Positions 9,951 to 18,737 of a stretch of 64,000 bases of DNA are shown here, piece after piece. The stretch covers positions 62,001 to 126,000 of the forward strand of contig CAZRIV010000003.1 in the NCBI GenBank assembly GCA_964600235.1. Direction: 5' to 3'. The notes beneath the pieces were generated by a model. It did no database searches, was not told where the DNA came from, and saw only the letters and a list, made by a program, of their open reading frames with translations. Positions within the stretch are counted from its first letter, which is position 1, and every line of letters starts with the position of its first letter. The stretch is from MWEI01 sp964600235. GTDB lineage: Bacteria > Desulfobacterota > Desulfomonilia > UBA1062. The translations under genes and the position numbers were made by a program.

Positions 9951-11138
9951 TCACTCGACGTCTCGATACTTGCCTTCCTGGTAGATGGTCGTCTTCTTGA
10001 AGGCATCGTCCTCCTCCCCTTGCTCCTGTTCCTCTTTCTCGAACGCATCCCACTTGCTGTCGGACGTGCCGCGGATACCCTTCATGCGCAGCGCAAAGTC
10101 GTTGGGGTTGGTGGCGTTCCGCATGGCCTCGTGGTAGCTGACCCGGCCCTCCTTCACCAGCATCATGAGTGACTGGTCAAAGGTCTGCATGCCGTATGAC
10201 ACGGTGCCGTCGGCAATGGCGTCGTTTATCTCGGCTGTCTTGTGCTCGTCCACGATGCACTCCCTGACCATGGCGGTGGACACCAGAATCTCGGCCGCAG
10301 GCACCACGCCCTGCCCGTCGATCTTGGGCAGCAGCCTCTGGGATATGGCGGCCCTCAATACGCCTGCGAGCTGGAGCCTGATCTGCAGGTGCTGATGCGG
10401 CGGGTACTGGGACACGATGCGCATGATGGTCTCCTGGGCATCCAGGGTGTGCAGGGTGGAGAATACCAGGTGGCCCGTTTCGGCCGCGGTGAGCGCGATG
10501 TCGATGGTCTCGCGGTCACGCATCTCGCCCACGAGGATGACGTCCGGGTCCTGCCTGAGTGCGGCGCGCAGCGCCATGGCAAAGGAGTTGGTGTCCGAAC
10601 CCACCTCGCGCTGGTTGATGATGGACTTCCGGTCCCGGTGCAGGAACTCGATGGGGTCCTCGATGGTGATCACGTGGCAGTTCCGGTTGGCGTTGATGTG
10701 GTTCACCATGGCGGCCAGCGTCGTGGACTTTCCCGATCCGGTGGTTCCGGTGACCAGGATGAGCCCTTTGCGCTCCAGGGCGATTTTCTTCAGGACCTCG
10801 GGCATGCACAGGTCGTCAAGCTCCGGCGGGTCCGTGGGCACTATCCTGAACACCATGCCGTAGCTGCCGCGCTGCTTGAAGCAGTTGACCCTGAACCGGG
10901 CCACCCCGGTAAGGCTGTGGGCAAAGTCTATCTCATTGGTGGTCTCGAACTTGGCCTGCTGATACTGGTTCATGATGCCGTACGCCATGGCGTAGATGTC
11001 TTCGTTCGTGAGCTTGTTCTGGTCACGCATGGGGATCAGCGCGCCGAACCTTCTGACCACCGGGGGCAGGCCGACCTTGATGTGAACGTCGGAAGCCGCG
11101 ATATCCACTGCATGTTTCAGTATCGGGTTGATATCCAT
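9951..11138 (-). CDS. pilT: Type IV pilus retraction ATPase PilT
   Basis: A 395-residue secretion-ATPase family protein. It has an N-terminal PilT domain (ASDVHIKVGLPPVVR), Walker A GTTGSGKST (about residues 129-137), an Asp box ITIEDPIEFLH, Walker B with DPDVILVGEMRD, and the His box GHLVFSTLHT. PilT powers pilus retraction and twitching. The C-terminal tail (about 30 residues, Glu/Lys-rich) extends beyond the usual end, as in many PilT or PilU-like homologues. It lies between recA and recX, an order I recall in other members of this group, with no pilus structural genes nearby. Confidence 0.92.
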   Translation of the reverse strand: MDINPILKHAVDIAASDVHIKVGLPPVVRRFGALIPMRDQNKLTNEDIYAMAYGIMNQYQQAKFETTNEIDFAHSLTGVARFRVNCFKQRGSYGMVFRIVPTDPPELDDLCMPEVLKKIALERKGLILVTGTTGSGKSTTLAAMVNHINANRNCHVITIEDPIEFLHRDRKSIINQREVGSDTNSFAMALRAALRQDPDVILVGEMRDRETIDIALTAAETGHLVFSTLHTLDAQETIMRIVSQYPPHQHLQIRLQLAGVLRAAISQRLLPKIDGQGVVPAAEILVSTAMVRECIVDEHKTAEINDAIADGTVSYGMQTFDQSLMMLVKEGRVSYHEAMRNATNPNDFALRMKGIRGTSDSKWDAFEKEEQEQGEEDDAFKKTTIYQEGKYRDVE

Positions 11139-11157
11139 CCGTCTCTCCTGGAGCAGG

Positions 11158-12174
11158 CTAGTCTAGGTCCTGGTTGGCCACGATGTAGTTCTTCTTCACC
11201 GCCTGGCTGATCTCCTGGAAGACCTCTTCGTGCTCTCTCAGATATGCCTTGGCAGCTTCCCTGCCCTGGCCCAGACGCTGCTTGTTGTACGTGTACCACG
11301 ACCCTGCCTTCTCAATGATGTTCTTATCGGAATTGCTGGCCACATCCAATAATTCACCATATTTCGAGATACCCTCGCCGAACATGATGTCGAACTCCAC
11401 CTCTTTGAAGGGCGGGGCCATCTTGTTCTTGACCACCTTCACCCGGGTCCTGTTGCCGATGATCTTGTCCCCGTCCTTGATGGGGCCCGCGTTCTTGATC
11501 TGGAGCCGGACGCTGGCGTAGAACTTCAGGGCGTTGCCGCCGGTGGTGGTTTCGGGATTGCCGTAGAGCACGCCGATCTTCTGCCTGGTCTGGTTGATGA
11601 ACACGGCCGTGGTCTTGGTCTTGCTGATGGCGCCAGAAAGCTTGCGCAGGGCCTGGGACATGAGCCTTGCCTGCAGCCCCATGTGCGAATCACCCATGTC
11701 ACCTTCGATCTCGGCCCGCGGGACTAAAGCCGCCACAGAGTCGATGACCACAATGTCCACGGCATTTGACCTCACCAGGGTCTCGGCGATGTCAAGTGCC
11801 TGTTCACCCGAGTCGGGCTGGGATACCAGGAGGTCGTCTATGTTCACGCCGAGCTTCTGGGCATAGGTCACATCGAGCGCATGCTCCGCATCGATGAATG
11901 CGGCAACTCCTCCGGCCGCCTGTGTCGATGCGATACAGTGCAGCGACAACGTGGTCTTGCCCGAAGATTCGGCGCCGTAGATCTCGGTCACCCTCCCCCT
12001 TGGTATGCCGCCGATGGCAAGCGCCTCATAGTCGAGCAGGAGAGACCCGGTGGAGATGACCGGCACCCCCTTGCCGATGGCGTCCGAGCCCATGCGCATG
12101 ATGGACCCCTTGCCGAAGGACCGTTCGATCTTGGTTATGGCGTCTTCCAAAGCCCTTTTTCTGCCTTCTTCCAT
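11158..12174 (-). CDS. recA: DNA recombinase RecA
   Basis: A 338-residue RecA with Walker A GAESSGKT at about residues 66-73, the L1/L2 region ending GGNALKFYASVRLQ, the MAPPFKEVEFDIMFGEGIS segment, and a standard short C-terminal domain. It forms filaments on ssDNA, catalyses strand exchange and activates LexA cleavage. One local oddity: the usual GxLxLDxALG segment reads GSLLLDYEALAIGGIP. It is followed by pilT and the frameshifted recX and preceded by thpR (2-base gap). No SOS box was recognised by eye upstream. Confidence 0.97.
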   Translation of the reverse strand: MEEGRKRALEDAITKIERSFGKGSIMRMGSDAIGKGVPVISTGSLLLDYEALAIGGIPRGRVTEIYGAESSGKTTLSLHCIASTQAAGGVAAFIDAEHALDVTYAQKLGVNIDDLLVSQPDSGEQALDIAETLVRSNAVDIVVIDSVAALVPRAEIEGDMGDSHMGLQARLMSQALRKLSGAISKTKTTAVFINQTRQKIGVLYGNPETTTGGNALKFYASVRLQIKNAGPIKDGDKIIGNRTRVKVVKNKMAPPFKEVEFDIMFGEGISKYGELLDVASNSDKNIIEKAGSWYTYNKQRLGQGREAAKAYLREHEEVFQEISQAVKKNYIVANQDLD

Positions 12175-12176
12175 TT

Positions 12177-12728
12177 CTACCCTCCTTTACCTCCCAGGCT
12201 GCTTCTGTGGAGAACGGTATGCTGAGCGCCGCCGGGCAACAATACACTTTTATACAAAAGGATCTCCGATGCGCAAAACGTTCCACCTACGGGATGTACG
12301 GCAAGATCTACCATAGTCGGGGCTTTTAGTCTACCAAGGGTGATGTGCCCTGCAAAGGGCCTTTTTTCCCGGGCAATCCCGTAGGCAGCGCACACCCTGT
12401 CGATGTCGGAGGCCAATCGGAGGAGATCCTGCATGGAGCCTTCAAGCCCCACCCACACGACGCGGGGACGCCTCACGTTGGGAAATGCCCCGAACCCGGC
12501 CAGTGCGAGGTCGAACCACGGGCACGACGACGTCGCCCGGTCGAGGTCTGCCGACAGAGGTTCCACGATCTCTTCCTTGATGTCGCCCAGGAACTTGAGC
12601 GTAATGTGGAGGCCGGCCGGCCTTACCCACCTCACCGCAGGGTTCTTCGCCTTGAGCTGCTCCATGGCGCCCCCGAGGGAGGCCTTTACTTCTTCAGGAA
12701 TGGGCAGTGCGATGAATGTCCTGATCAT
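12177..12728 (-). CDS. thpR: RNA 2',3'-cyclic phosphodiesterase (2H family)
   Basis: A 183-residue 2H phosphoesterase. The two catalytic HxTx motifs are HITL at residue 41 and HITL at residue 128, in the usual contexts GLHITLKFLG and FAGHITLGRLK. ThpR/LigT opens 2',3'-cyclic phosphates on RNA. It begins MIRTFIALPIPEEV, a standard start, inside the last 35 bases of cinA, an overlap that couples the two genes. It is immediately upstream of recA, a common cinA-thpR-recA arrangement. Confidence 0.93.
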   Translation of the reverse strand: MIRTFIALPIPEEVKASLGGAMEQLKAKNPAVRWVRPAGLHITLKFLGDIKEEIVEPLSADLDRATSSCPWFDLALAGFGAFPNVRRPRVVWVGLEGSMQDLLRLASDIDRVCAAYGIAREKRPFAGHITLGRLKAPTMVDLAVHPVGGTFCASEILLYKSVLLPGGAQHTVLHRSSLGGKGG

Positions 12729-13788
12729 TGATAAAATTTCTTAGCATAAACAGGGCTGCCTTGGCACTGATCATCTTGTTTCCGTCCCGGTCAAAGGAAA
12801 ACTGCATCATCCTGGCCACTTGGATATCCCTTGTCCCCACGCACACCCACACCGTACCCACGGGCTTTTCCCCGCTGCCCCCGTCCGGGCCGGCAATGCC
12901 GGTGACGGCAATGCCCGTATCGGCGCCGGTGATCCTGAGCACGCCCGAAAGCATGGCCCGGGCCACCTGCCCGCTCACGGCTCCGTATCGATCAAGGTCT
13001 CCGGGGTTCACACCAAGGACACTCACCTTGACCTCGTTGCTGTAGGACACGACCGAGCCGAGAAAATACTCCGAGCTGCCCGGGACCTGGGTTATGAGAT
13101 GAGAAATGAGCCCGCCGGTGCACGACTCCGCGGCTGCGCAGGACAGACCGCGGGCCTTCATGAGTGCGCCGAAGGTTCCTGCGAGGTCTTTTCCCTCTAA
13201 CGCATTAATGCCCAGGGTGGACCGAATCTCAGCCTCCTGGCCTGCTGGAGCAACCAGCGCGATCTCCATTTCTCTGGGCAGATAGCCGCACAAGTCGGCC
13301 AGAGGCCCGATGCGCCGGGCGATCTCAACTTCCCGCAACCCGAATACGGGTATCTCGACGGTTGCAGGCACCTCCGCGCCGAGACCTTCCAGCACAAGGG
13401 AGAACATGGCAAGGGATTCCCTGGGCACCCCTGGCAGGAACACCACCCGGCACGAGTCGAGCTTGAGGTCGATGCCAAGGGCCGAACCCACGGGGTTTGT
13501 AATGCTGCCTTGGACGACGCCCGGCAGCCGTTTTTTCAACTCCTCGACTGCGCTGTGCGTCATATCGTCAGGCGTAAGGCCGAGCCCGCCGGTGACGATG
13601 ATGATATCGGTGCAATCCTTGAGCTCCATGACGGCCCTGCAGAGCATTTCAGGGTCATCCGAGAACATCCTGGCCTCTTTGACGCCGACCCCTTTTGCCG
13701 TGAGCCGGGCCGCAAAAGGCCGCAGCAGGGCTTCAGCACGCCTGCCCGTAATGATCTCGCTGCCTGTGATGAGAAAAGCCGCCTTCAT
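12694..13788 (-). CDS. cinA: CinA-like nicotinamide-nucleotide amidase
   Basis: The start is taken at MKAAFLITGSEI, overlapping the pgpA stop by 4 bases; three upstream codons are in frame but unneeded. The N-terminal MoaB/Mog-like domain (COG1058) has SEIITGR and VTGGLGLTPDDMT. The C-terminal PncC-like amidase domain (COG1546) has AAAESCTGGLISHLIT, GSVVSYSNEVK and VTGIAGPDGGSGEKPVGTVWV. The family deamidates NMN in pyridine-nucleotide recycling, and in some species is linked to recA and competence. The length of 364 residues is slightly short of typical two-domain CinA. Confidence 0.92.
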   Translation of the reverse strand: MKAAFLITGSEIITGRRAEALLRPFAARLTAKGVGVKEARMFSDDPEMLCRAVMELKDCTDIIIVTGGLGLTPDDMTHSAVEELKKRLPGVVQGSITNPVGSALGIDLKLDSCRVVFLPGVPRESLAMFSLVLEGLGAEVPATVEIPVFGLREVEIARRIGPLADLCGYLPREMEIALVAPAGQEAEIRSTLGINALEGKDLAGTFGALMKARGLSCAAAESCTGGLISHLITQVPGSSEYFLGSVVSYSNEVKVSVLGVNPGDLDRYGAVSGQVARAMLSGVLRITGADTGIAVTGIAGPDGGSGEKPVGTVWVCVGTRDIQVARMMQFSFDRDGNKMISAKAALFMLRNFINDQDIHRTAHS

Positions 13789-14243
13789 GAAAGCCACCCC
13801 TTTCTGCGGATAAGGGCCAGGACGAGCGCACTTATGATGCCGGCGGCGACATCATCGGCCATGATCCCGATCCCGCCCTTGACTTTTTTATCTATTATCC
13901 CCACGGGAAAGGGCTTCACAATGTCGAAAAACCTGAAGAGTGCGGTGCCCAGTGCGATTTCCTTTATCCCCCCGGGCCGCGATATGAGGGTGATCAGAAT
14001 CCCGCAGACCTCGTCAATGACCACGCGTGAGGGGTCCTTTCCCCATTCTTTCTCCATGGCCCCCGATGCCATGACGCCCAGGACAACGAGCTTGATGAGC
14101 GAGAAGATGTACAGGGGCAGAGGAAGGCGCCGGAGGATGAGATAGAGAGGCAGCGTGGCAAGCGTTGCCGCGGTGCCGGGTGCCTTGGGGAAGTAGCCGG
14201 CGCCGAAAAAGGTGGCGATGCCCCTGAGGATGATCCCGGGCAT
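13785..14243 (-). CDS. pgpA: Phosphatidylglycerophosphatase A
   Basis: A 152-residue membrane protein with three to four hydrophobic segments, GAGYFPKAPGTAATL near residue 15, and the acidic motifs VIDEVCG and FRFFDIVKPFPVGIID that characterise the PgpA family. It dephosphorylates phosphatidylglycerol phosphate in the inner membrane. It sits 3 bases after the ModE-like gene and overlaps cinA by 4 bases, so it is part of the long leftward operon. Confidence 0.92.
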   Translation of the reverse strand: MPGIILRGIATFFGAGYFPKAPGTAATLATLPLYLILRRLPLPLYIFSLIKLVVLGVMASGAMEKEWGKDPSRVVIDEVCGILITLISRPGGIKEIALGTALFRFFDIVKPFPVGIIDKKVKGGIGIMADDVAAGIISALVLALIRRKGWLS

Positions 14244-14246
14244 GAC

Positions 14247-14600
14247 TCAGCCCGGATTCTTCATGGTGCCGAGGTCCTGCATCAACTTGGTCATGGGCCC
14301 ATGGGAGACAAGCTTATCCATCTCATCGAGGACCTTGCCGAATTCTTCGACGATTTTCTCGCCTTCGGCGGTGAGGCGGGCGCCGGTCCTGCCGTGCCGC
14401 CCCTGCTCCAGGAGACTTATGCCGAGCCTGTCTTCATAATCCCGGATCTTGCCCCATGCCGCCCGGTAGGACATCTTGAGGCTCTCGGCGGCCTTGTTCA
14501 GGGAGCCTGTCTGATGAACCAGCATGAGGAGCTGGAAGATCCCGATGCCGAAAACCGACTTGCCCTCTGATTCGATCCATATCTTATAGGCGTAATGCAT
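14247..14600 (-). CDS. ModE-like winged-helix transcriptional regulator
   Basis: The ATG giving MHYAYKIWIESEGKSVFG was chosen; a 12-codon extension exists upstream but lacks family similarity. The 117-residue product has the ModE N-terminal fold: FGIGIFQLLMLVHQTGSLNKAAESLKMSYRAAW is a winged helix with the SYRxAW recognition helix, followed by GGxTGA-like GRTGARLTAEG. No molybdate-binding (TOBE) domain is present, as in stand-alone LysR/ModE-type domains. Targets are unknown. It heads the leftward operon, divergent from asnS. Confidence 0.85.
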   Translation of the reverse strand: MHYAYKIWIESEGKSVFGIGIFQLLMLVHQTGSLNKAAESLKMSYRAAWGKIRDYEDRLGISLLEQGRHGRTGARLTAEGEKIVEEFGKVLDEMDKLVSHGPMTKLMQDLGTMKNPG

Positions 14601-14723
14601 ATAAGTATAGATAACATGAAGCCTTGAGTCTTTCAAGGGGAGCGCCCTGTCGATATGGGTTGATCTCTCCGGGTCAATGCGTTATGAAATTGTTTCAAGA
14701 CAATATATACCTTGGGAGCTTCC

Positions 14724-16016
14724 ATGAGCGTGTGTTTGATATCGGATTTTTCCGGGCATGTGGGCGAAACAGTTACCATAAGGGGTTGGGTCGCCAACCG
14801 GAGATCCAGCGGCAAGGTGTCCTTCCTGATCATCCGCGACGGCTCCGGCATATGCCAGGCCATTGCGGAAAAAGAGGCCATGGACGACCTGTACGAGGAG
14901 ATCAGGAAGCTGCCCATCGAGTCCTCCGTGACCGTGACGGGCACGGTGGTGGAAGAAGGAAGGTCGCCGGGCGGTTACGAACTGCATGTACAGGGCATGA
15001 GCATCCTCCAGAAGTCCGAGGAGTTCCCCATCGGCAAAAAGGAGCACGGCCCCGATTTTCTCCTGGGAATCCGCCATCTGTGGCTGCGTACGCCCAGACA
15101 GGTCGCCATCTTGAGGGTGAGGGACGCCCTGGTCAGGAATGTGCGGGAGTTTTTCTACAAGAACAAGTTCACTCTCATCGACACCCCTATCTTCACCACC
15201 ACTGTTGGAGAGGACTCCTCCAACCTCTTTTCCGTGGACTATTTCGACCTGGGCAAGACCTATCTCTCCCAGACCGGACAGCTTTACCTGGAGGCGGCCA
15301 TATTCGGGCTGGGAAAGGTCTACTGCCTGGGGCCCACCTTCAGGGCCGAGCGGTCCAAGACCAGGAGGCACCTCACCGAATTCTGGATGGTGGAAGGCGA
15401 GATGGCCTTTTTCGAGCACAAGGACAACCTGGAGCTGCAGGAAAACTTCGTGTCCTTTATCGTGCAGAACACCATAGCCGAAATGGCCGACGAGCTGAAA
15501 AAACTCGAACGCGACGTGGAGCCGCTGAAAAAGGTGGTGCCGCCGTTCAACCGGATCACCTATGACGAGGCCCTGGAGATCCTGCGCAAACACGGCTCGG
15601 ACATCCAGTGGGGCTCGGATTTGGGCGGTGACGACGAGACCATCATCACCCAGCTCTTCGACAAGCCCGTGTTCATCGAAAACTACCCCAAAAAGGTGAA
15701 GGCCTTCTACATGAAGCAGCACCCGGAGAAACCCGATTACGTCCTGTGCGCAGACCTGCTCGCGCCTGAAGGTTACGGCGAGATCATCGGCGGGTCGCAG
15801 CGGGAAGAGAACCCCGAGGTCCTCATGAAATCCATCCTGGACAACGGGCTCGATCCCGAGCGCTACGGGTGGTACTTTGACCTGAGAAAGTACGGCAGCG
15901 TGCCCCATTCCGGCTTCGGCCTGGGCATCGAACGGACGCTCTCGTGGATATGCGGGCTCAAGCACGTGCGCGAGACCATCCCCTTCCCGAGGATGCTCTA
16001 CCGGGCGTATCCGTAA
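14724..16016 (+). CDS. asnS: Asparagine--tRNA ligase
   Basis: The ATG is preceded by GGGAG; an in-frame TTG 12 bases earlier is less likely. The 430-residue enzyme has an OB-fold anticodon-binding domain (VTIRGWVANRRSSGKVSFLIIRDG), class II motif 2 (YCLGPTFRAERSKTRRHLTEFWMVEGEMAF) and motif 3 (GFGLGIERTLSWICGL). The FWMVEGE segment and overall length identify AsnRS rather than AspRS. It charges tRNA-Asn directly. It is monocistronic and ends at a 32-bp perfect hairpin. Confidence 0.95.
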   Translation: MSVCLISDFSGHVGETVTIRGWVANRRSSGKVSFLIIRDGSGICQAIAEKEAMDDLYEEIRKLPIESSVTVTGTVVEEGRSPGGYELHVQGMSILQKSEEFPIGKKEHGPDFLLGIRHLWLRTPRQVAILRVRDALVRNVREFFYKNKFTLIDTPIFTTTVGEDSSNLFSVDYFDLGKTYLSQTGQLYLEAAIFGLGKVYCLGPTFRAERSKTRRHLTEFWMVEGEMAFFEHKDNLELQENFVSFIVQNTIAEMADELKKLERDVEPLKKVVPPFNRITYDEALEILRKHGSDIQWGSDLGGDDETIITQLFDKPVFIENYPKKVKAFYMKQHPEKPDYVLCADLLAPEGYGEIIGGSQREENPEVLMKSILDNGLDPERYGWYFDLRKYGSVPHSGFGLGIERTLSWICGLKHVRETIPFPRMLYRAYP

Positions 16017-16062
16017 AAGGCAAAGCAGCAGGGCCGGTGCAAAGCAACCCGTAAAAACCTGA

Positions 16063-16138
16063 CCCGAACATGTTGCTGATCCGGAATCGACAGCTTGAGC
16101 TGTCGATTCCGGATCAGCAACATGTTCGGGCTATTTTT
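16063..16138 (+). terminator. asnS terminator with a 32-bp perfect stem
   Basis: Arms 16063-16094 and 16099-16130 are exact reverse complements around a TTGA loop, beginning CCCGAACATG and ending CATGTTCGGG, followed by CTA and seven T. The stem is two to three times longer than ordinary intrinsic terminators. On the minus strand it also lies downstream of tRNA-Gly. Confidence 0.85.
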
Positions 16139-16281
16139 TTAAAGAGTACCCAGGGACCGACTTGCGCCATCTCAGATAGGCATGAAAACACAACTCATTC
16201 TTATCAGACACGGATCATACGGTAAAAAAAACACTCCACCCCTGCTGAAGGATGGAATGGGGAATGAAAAGATATAAGTGC

Positions 16282-16356
16282 TGGAGCGGGAAACGGGATT
16301 CGAACCCGCGACTTTAACCTTGGCAAGGTTACACTCTACCACTGAGTTATTCCCGC
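16282..16356 (-). tRNA. tRNA-Gly (anticodon GCC)
   Basis: The minus strand reads GCGGGAATAACTCAGTGG..., a full cloverleaf: acceptor GCGGGAA/TTCCCGC, D-arm with CTCAGTGGTAGAG, anticodon loop CTTGCCAAG (GCC), T-arm CGGGTTCGAATCCCG, discriminator T and encoded CCA at 16282-16284. It is 75 bases including CCA and decodes GGC/GGU. Confidence 0.97.
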
Positions 16357-16613
16357 GCATCGCCACTTATATGCAAGAGGTTTTTGTTTGTCAAGAAACA
16401 ATTCCCACAGAAAAGCACTTCCTTATTCAGGAGCCTTCAGCGCCTGGCGGTCTTTTGCGCGAGCGATCATGGGGTCATCCATATCCTTCCCCATGATCTT
16501 TTCGTATCCATTGACAAAATCCTCAGTGACATTACTAAGTATGAATGGGGTTAACGGTTCTTCTTTGGCAGCCGGTTCATCCCGGTCACTCGTGTTCTTG
16601 TATGAGGTGAACG

Positions 16614-17525
16614 ATGGAAGAAAAGCAATCAGACACATCCGGGCCCAGGGATTTCATGCAGCCGTGGCTTGCCATGATGAGGCAGCTCTTTTCCGGTCCT
16701 GCGAATACGCCGGGCGGGAAGGCCGAAGAAGGGCAGCCAAAATCCGAGAGCCGCGCCAGGATTTCCCAGGAAGCCCTGCTCTCCATCTTCAAGACATGGG
16801 GCACCATATCCTCGGCCATGAGCGAACCTTCCTCAGCCGGTGCCATAACAAGCGGCCTGGCAAACCTGCCCGATATCATGATGAAATTTTTCCAGACAGG
16901 CCTATCAAGCTTTCTGAAGCTCAACGATCAGGCAACCGAGAGGCTCAAAAAACTTGGAAAGCACTCCGAGGCCTATACCTTTGACGGCCTTGATCAGGAC
17001 ACCATCAAGCTATGGTCCGATTTCTATGAAAAGGAGATCCGCCAATACCTCAAGGTCCCACAACTCGGACTGGTACGCTTCTATCAGGAAAGGTTCAACC
17101 AGACCATTGACAGGTACAACATCTTCACTGCCACCTTTGCGGAATTCATGAACATCCTCATGCTGCCCATGGAGAAGACATTCAAGGTTCTCCAGGACAA
17201 GATCGAGGAACAGGTCCGCGAGGGGAAGACACCTGAAGACCCCCACGAGTATTACCGGCAATGGGTGAAGATCCTCGAAGGCCATTACATGACCCTGTTC
17301 AAGTCTCCCGAGTATACCAAGGCCCTGGCCGACACCCTGAGCTCCTACGAGAATTATCTGAGTTCGCGTAACCTTATTGTGGAAGATGCCATGCAGTCGC
17401 TGCCCATCCCCACGAACAAGGACCTGGATGACCTTTACAACGAGATCTATCACCTTAAAAAAAGGGTGAAGGACCTGGAGAAGACAAACAAGGATCTCAA
17501 GAAGTCTGCTGCATCAGGAGGCTGA
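16614..17525 (+). CDS. phaE: Class III PHA synthase subunit PhaE
   Basis: A 303-residue protein of the PhaE family (PF09712), the non-catalytic partner of class III polyhydroxyalkanoate synthase. Recognisable are the long helical middle (FQTGLSSFLKLNDQATERL, EIRQYLKVPQLGLVRFYQERFN, ...YRQWVKILEGHYMTLFKSPEY) and the C-terminal coiled coil (LYNEIYHLKKRVKDLEKTN). The start is preceded by GAGGTG at good spacing. It is 3 bases upstream of phaC, so the two subunits are co-translated. It acts at the granule surface. Confidence 0.93.
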   Translation: MEEKQSDTSGPRDFMQPWLAMMRQLFSGPANTPGGKAEEGQPKSESRARISQEALLSIFKTWGTISSAMSEPSSAGAITSGLANLPDIMMKFFQTGLSSFLKLNDQATERLKKLGKHSEAYTFDGLDQDTIKLWSDFYEKEIRQYLKVPQLGLVRFYQERFNQTIDRYNIFTATFAEFMNILMLPMEKTFKVLQDKIEEQVREGKTPEDPHEYYRQWVKILEGHYMTLFKSPEYTKALADTLSSYENYLSSRNLIVEDAMQSLPIPTNKDLDDLYNEIYHLKKRVKDLEKTNKDLKKSAASGG

Positions 17526-17528
17526 GCT

Positions 17529-18737
17529 ATGGAGGGAACCCCCAAGATCCCGGTTGATATAATCCTGAAACACCTCTCTCAGGATGCGGACAAGGCACAG
17601 GACCGGGCGCAGAAGGCTTCCGAGGTGCTTCTCGGGCCGCTGGAAACGGAGATCGGCACCACGCCGTACGAGGTCATCTACCAGGAGGACCGGGTCAGGC
17701 TGAAGCACTACCTTCCCGTGCGCGAGCCTTCCAGGGAAGTAACCGTTCCCCTGCTCGTGGTCTATGCCCTCATCAATCGGGAGACCATGCTCGATCTGCA
17801 GCCAGAACGCAGTGTGGTCAAGAATTTCCTGGAAGCGGGCATAGACCTGTACATGATCGATTGGGGCTATCCCACACGGAAAGACAAGTTCCTCACCATC
17901 GACGATCACGTGAACGGTTACATGGACAATATCGTTGACCACATACGCTCCCGGTGCAACGTGGACAAGGTGAATCTCATGGGCATCTGCATGGGGGGAA
18001 CCTTCTGCGTCATCTACTCGGCCCTGCATCCCCACAAGGTCAGGAACCTCGTGACCACGGTATGCCCCACCAATTTCGACACGGACCAGGGACTGCTGCA
18101 TATCTGGATGAAGAATGTGGACGTGGATCAGATGGTCGATGCCTACGGCAACATGCCGGGCGATATCATGAACTTCGGGTTTTTGTTGCTGAACCCTGCA
18201 CGACTCATGATAGACAAGTACGTGGGTTTCATCGAGAATATGGACAACAAGTCCTTTGTGGAGAATTTCATCCGCATGGAAAAGTGGATCTTCGACAGCC
18301 CTGACGTGCCCGGAGAGACCTTCCGGCAGTTCGTGAAGGACTGCTACCAGAAGAACCTCCTCATCCAGAGCAAGCTCGTGGTGGGGGGCTCCCGGGTGGA
18401 CCTGAAGAAGCTCACCATGCCCCTGCTCAACATCTACGGCCAGTTCGACCACCTGGTGCCTCCGGGGGCTGCGGACAAGCTCACAGGCGCCGTGGGCAGC
18501 ACCGACACCGAGGATGTGTGCCTGGACACCGGCCACATCGGCATCTATGTGAGCTCCAAGACCCAGCGGGAATTCACGCCCAAGATCTTCCAGTGGCTCA
18601 AGGAACGCGATACCCCAAAGGCCGTTTCCCCGGTGAAAAAGCCTGCTGCCCGCAAAGTGCCGGGAAAATCCTCGAAAACCTCCTGGACAGCCAGGACGAA
18701 GAATATGAAGCCTTCAAAGGAGAGAGCCAATGCCTGA
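17529..18737 (+). CDS. phaC: Class III poly(3-hydroxyalkanoate) synthase PhaC
   Basis: A 402-residue Cys-type alpha/beta hydrolase polymerising 3-hydroxyacyl-CoA with PhaE. The catalytic triad is visible as Cys154 in GICMGG, Asp307 in YGQFDHLVP and His336 in DTGHIGIYVS, nearly at the positions I recall for the Allochromatium enzyme. The last 40 residues are an unusual Lys/Ser/Ala-rich basic tail (VKKPAARKVPGKSSK...) beyond the usual class III length, perhaps for granule or DNA contact (inference). It overlaps the following GAF gene by 8 bases. Confidence 0.95.
   Translation: MEGTPKIPVDIILKHLSQDADKAQDRAQKASEVLLGPLETEIGTTPYEVIYQEDRVRLKHYLPVREPSREVTVPLLVVYALINRETMLDLQPERSVVKNFLEAGIDLYMIDWGYPTRKDKFLTIDDHVNGYMDNIVDHIRSRCNVDKVNLMGICMGGTFCVIYSALHPHKVRNLVTTVCPTNFDTDQGLLHIWMKNVDVDQMVDAYGNMPGDIMNFGFLLLNPARLMIDKYVGFIENMDNKSFVENFIRMEKWIFDSPDVPGETFRQFVKDCYQKNLLIQSKLVVGGSRVDLKKLTMPLLNIYGQFDHLVPPGAADKLTGAVGSTDTEDVCLDTGHIGIYVSSKTQREFTPKIFQWLKERDTPKAVSPVKKPAARKVPGKSSKTSWTARTKNMKPSKERANA

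Noticed and set aside
14682..15965. Leftward 427-codon frame opposite asnS
   Set aside because: Shadow of asnS; no domain resemblance, no ribosome-binding site.
16423..16638. Leftward 71-codon frame between tRNA-Gly and phaE with fairly protein-like codons
   Set aside because: Its only in-frame ATG lies inside phaE, has no Shine-Dalgarno, and no other start exists; possibly a remnant but not supportable as a gene.
17514..18536. Leftward 340-codon frame opposite phaC
   Set aside because: Antisense shadow of a gene with complete catalytic triad.
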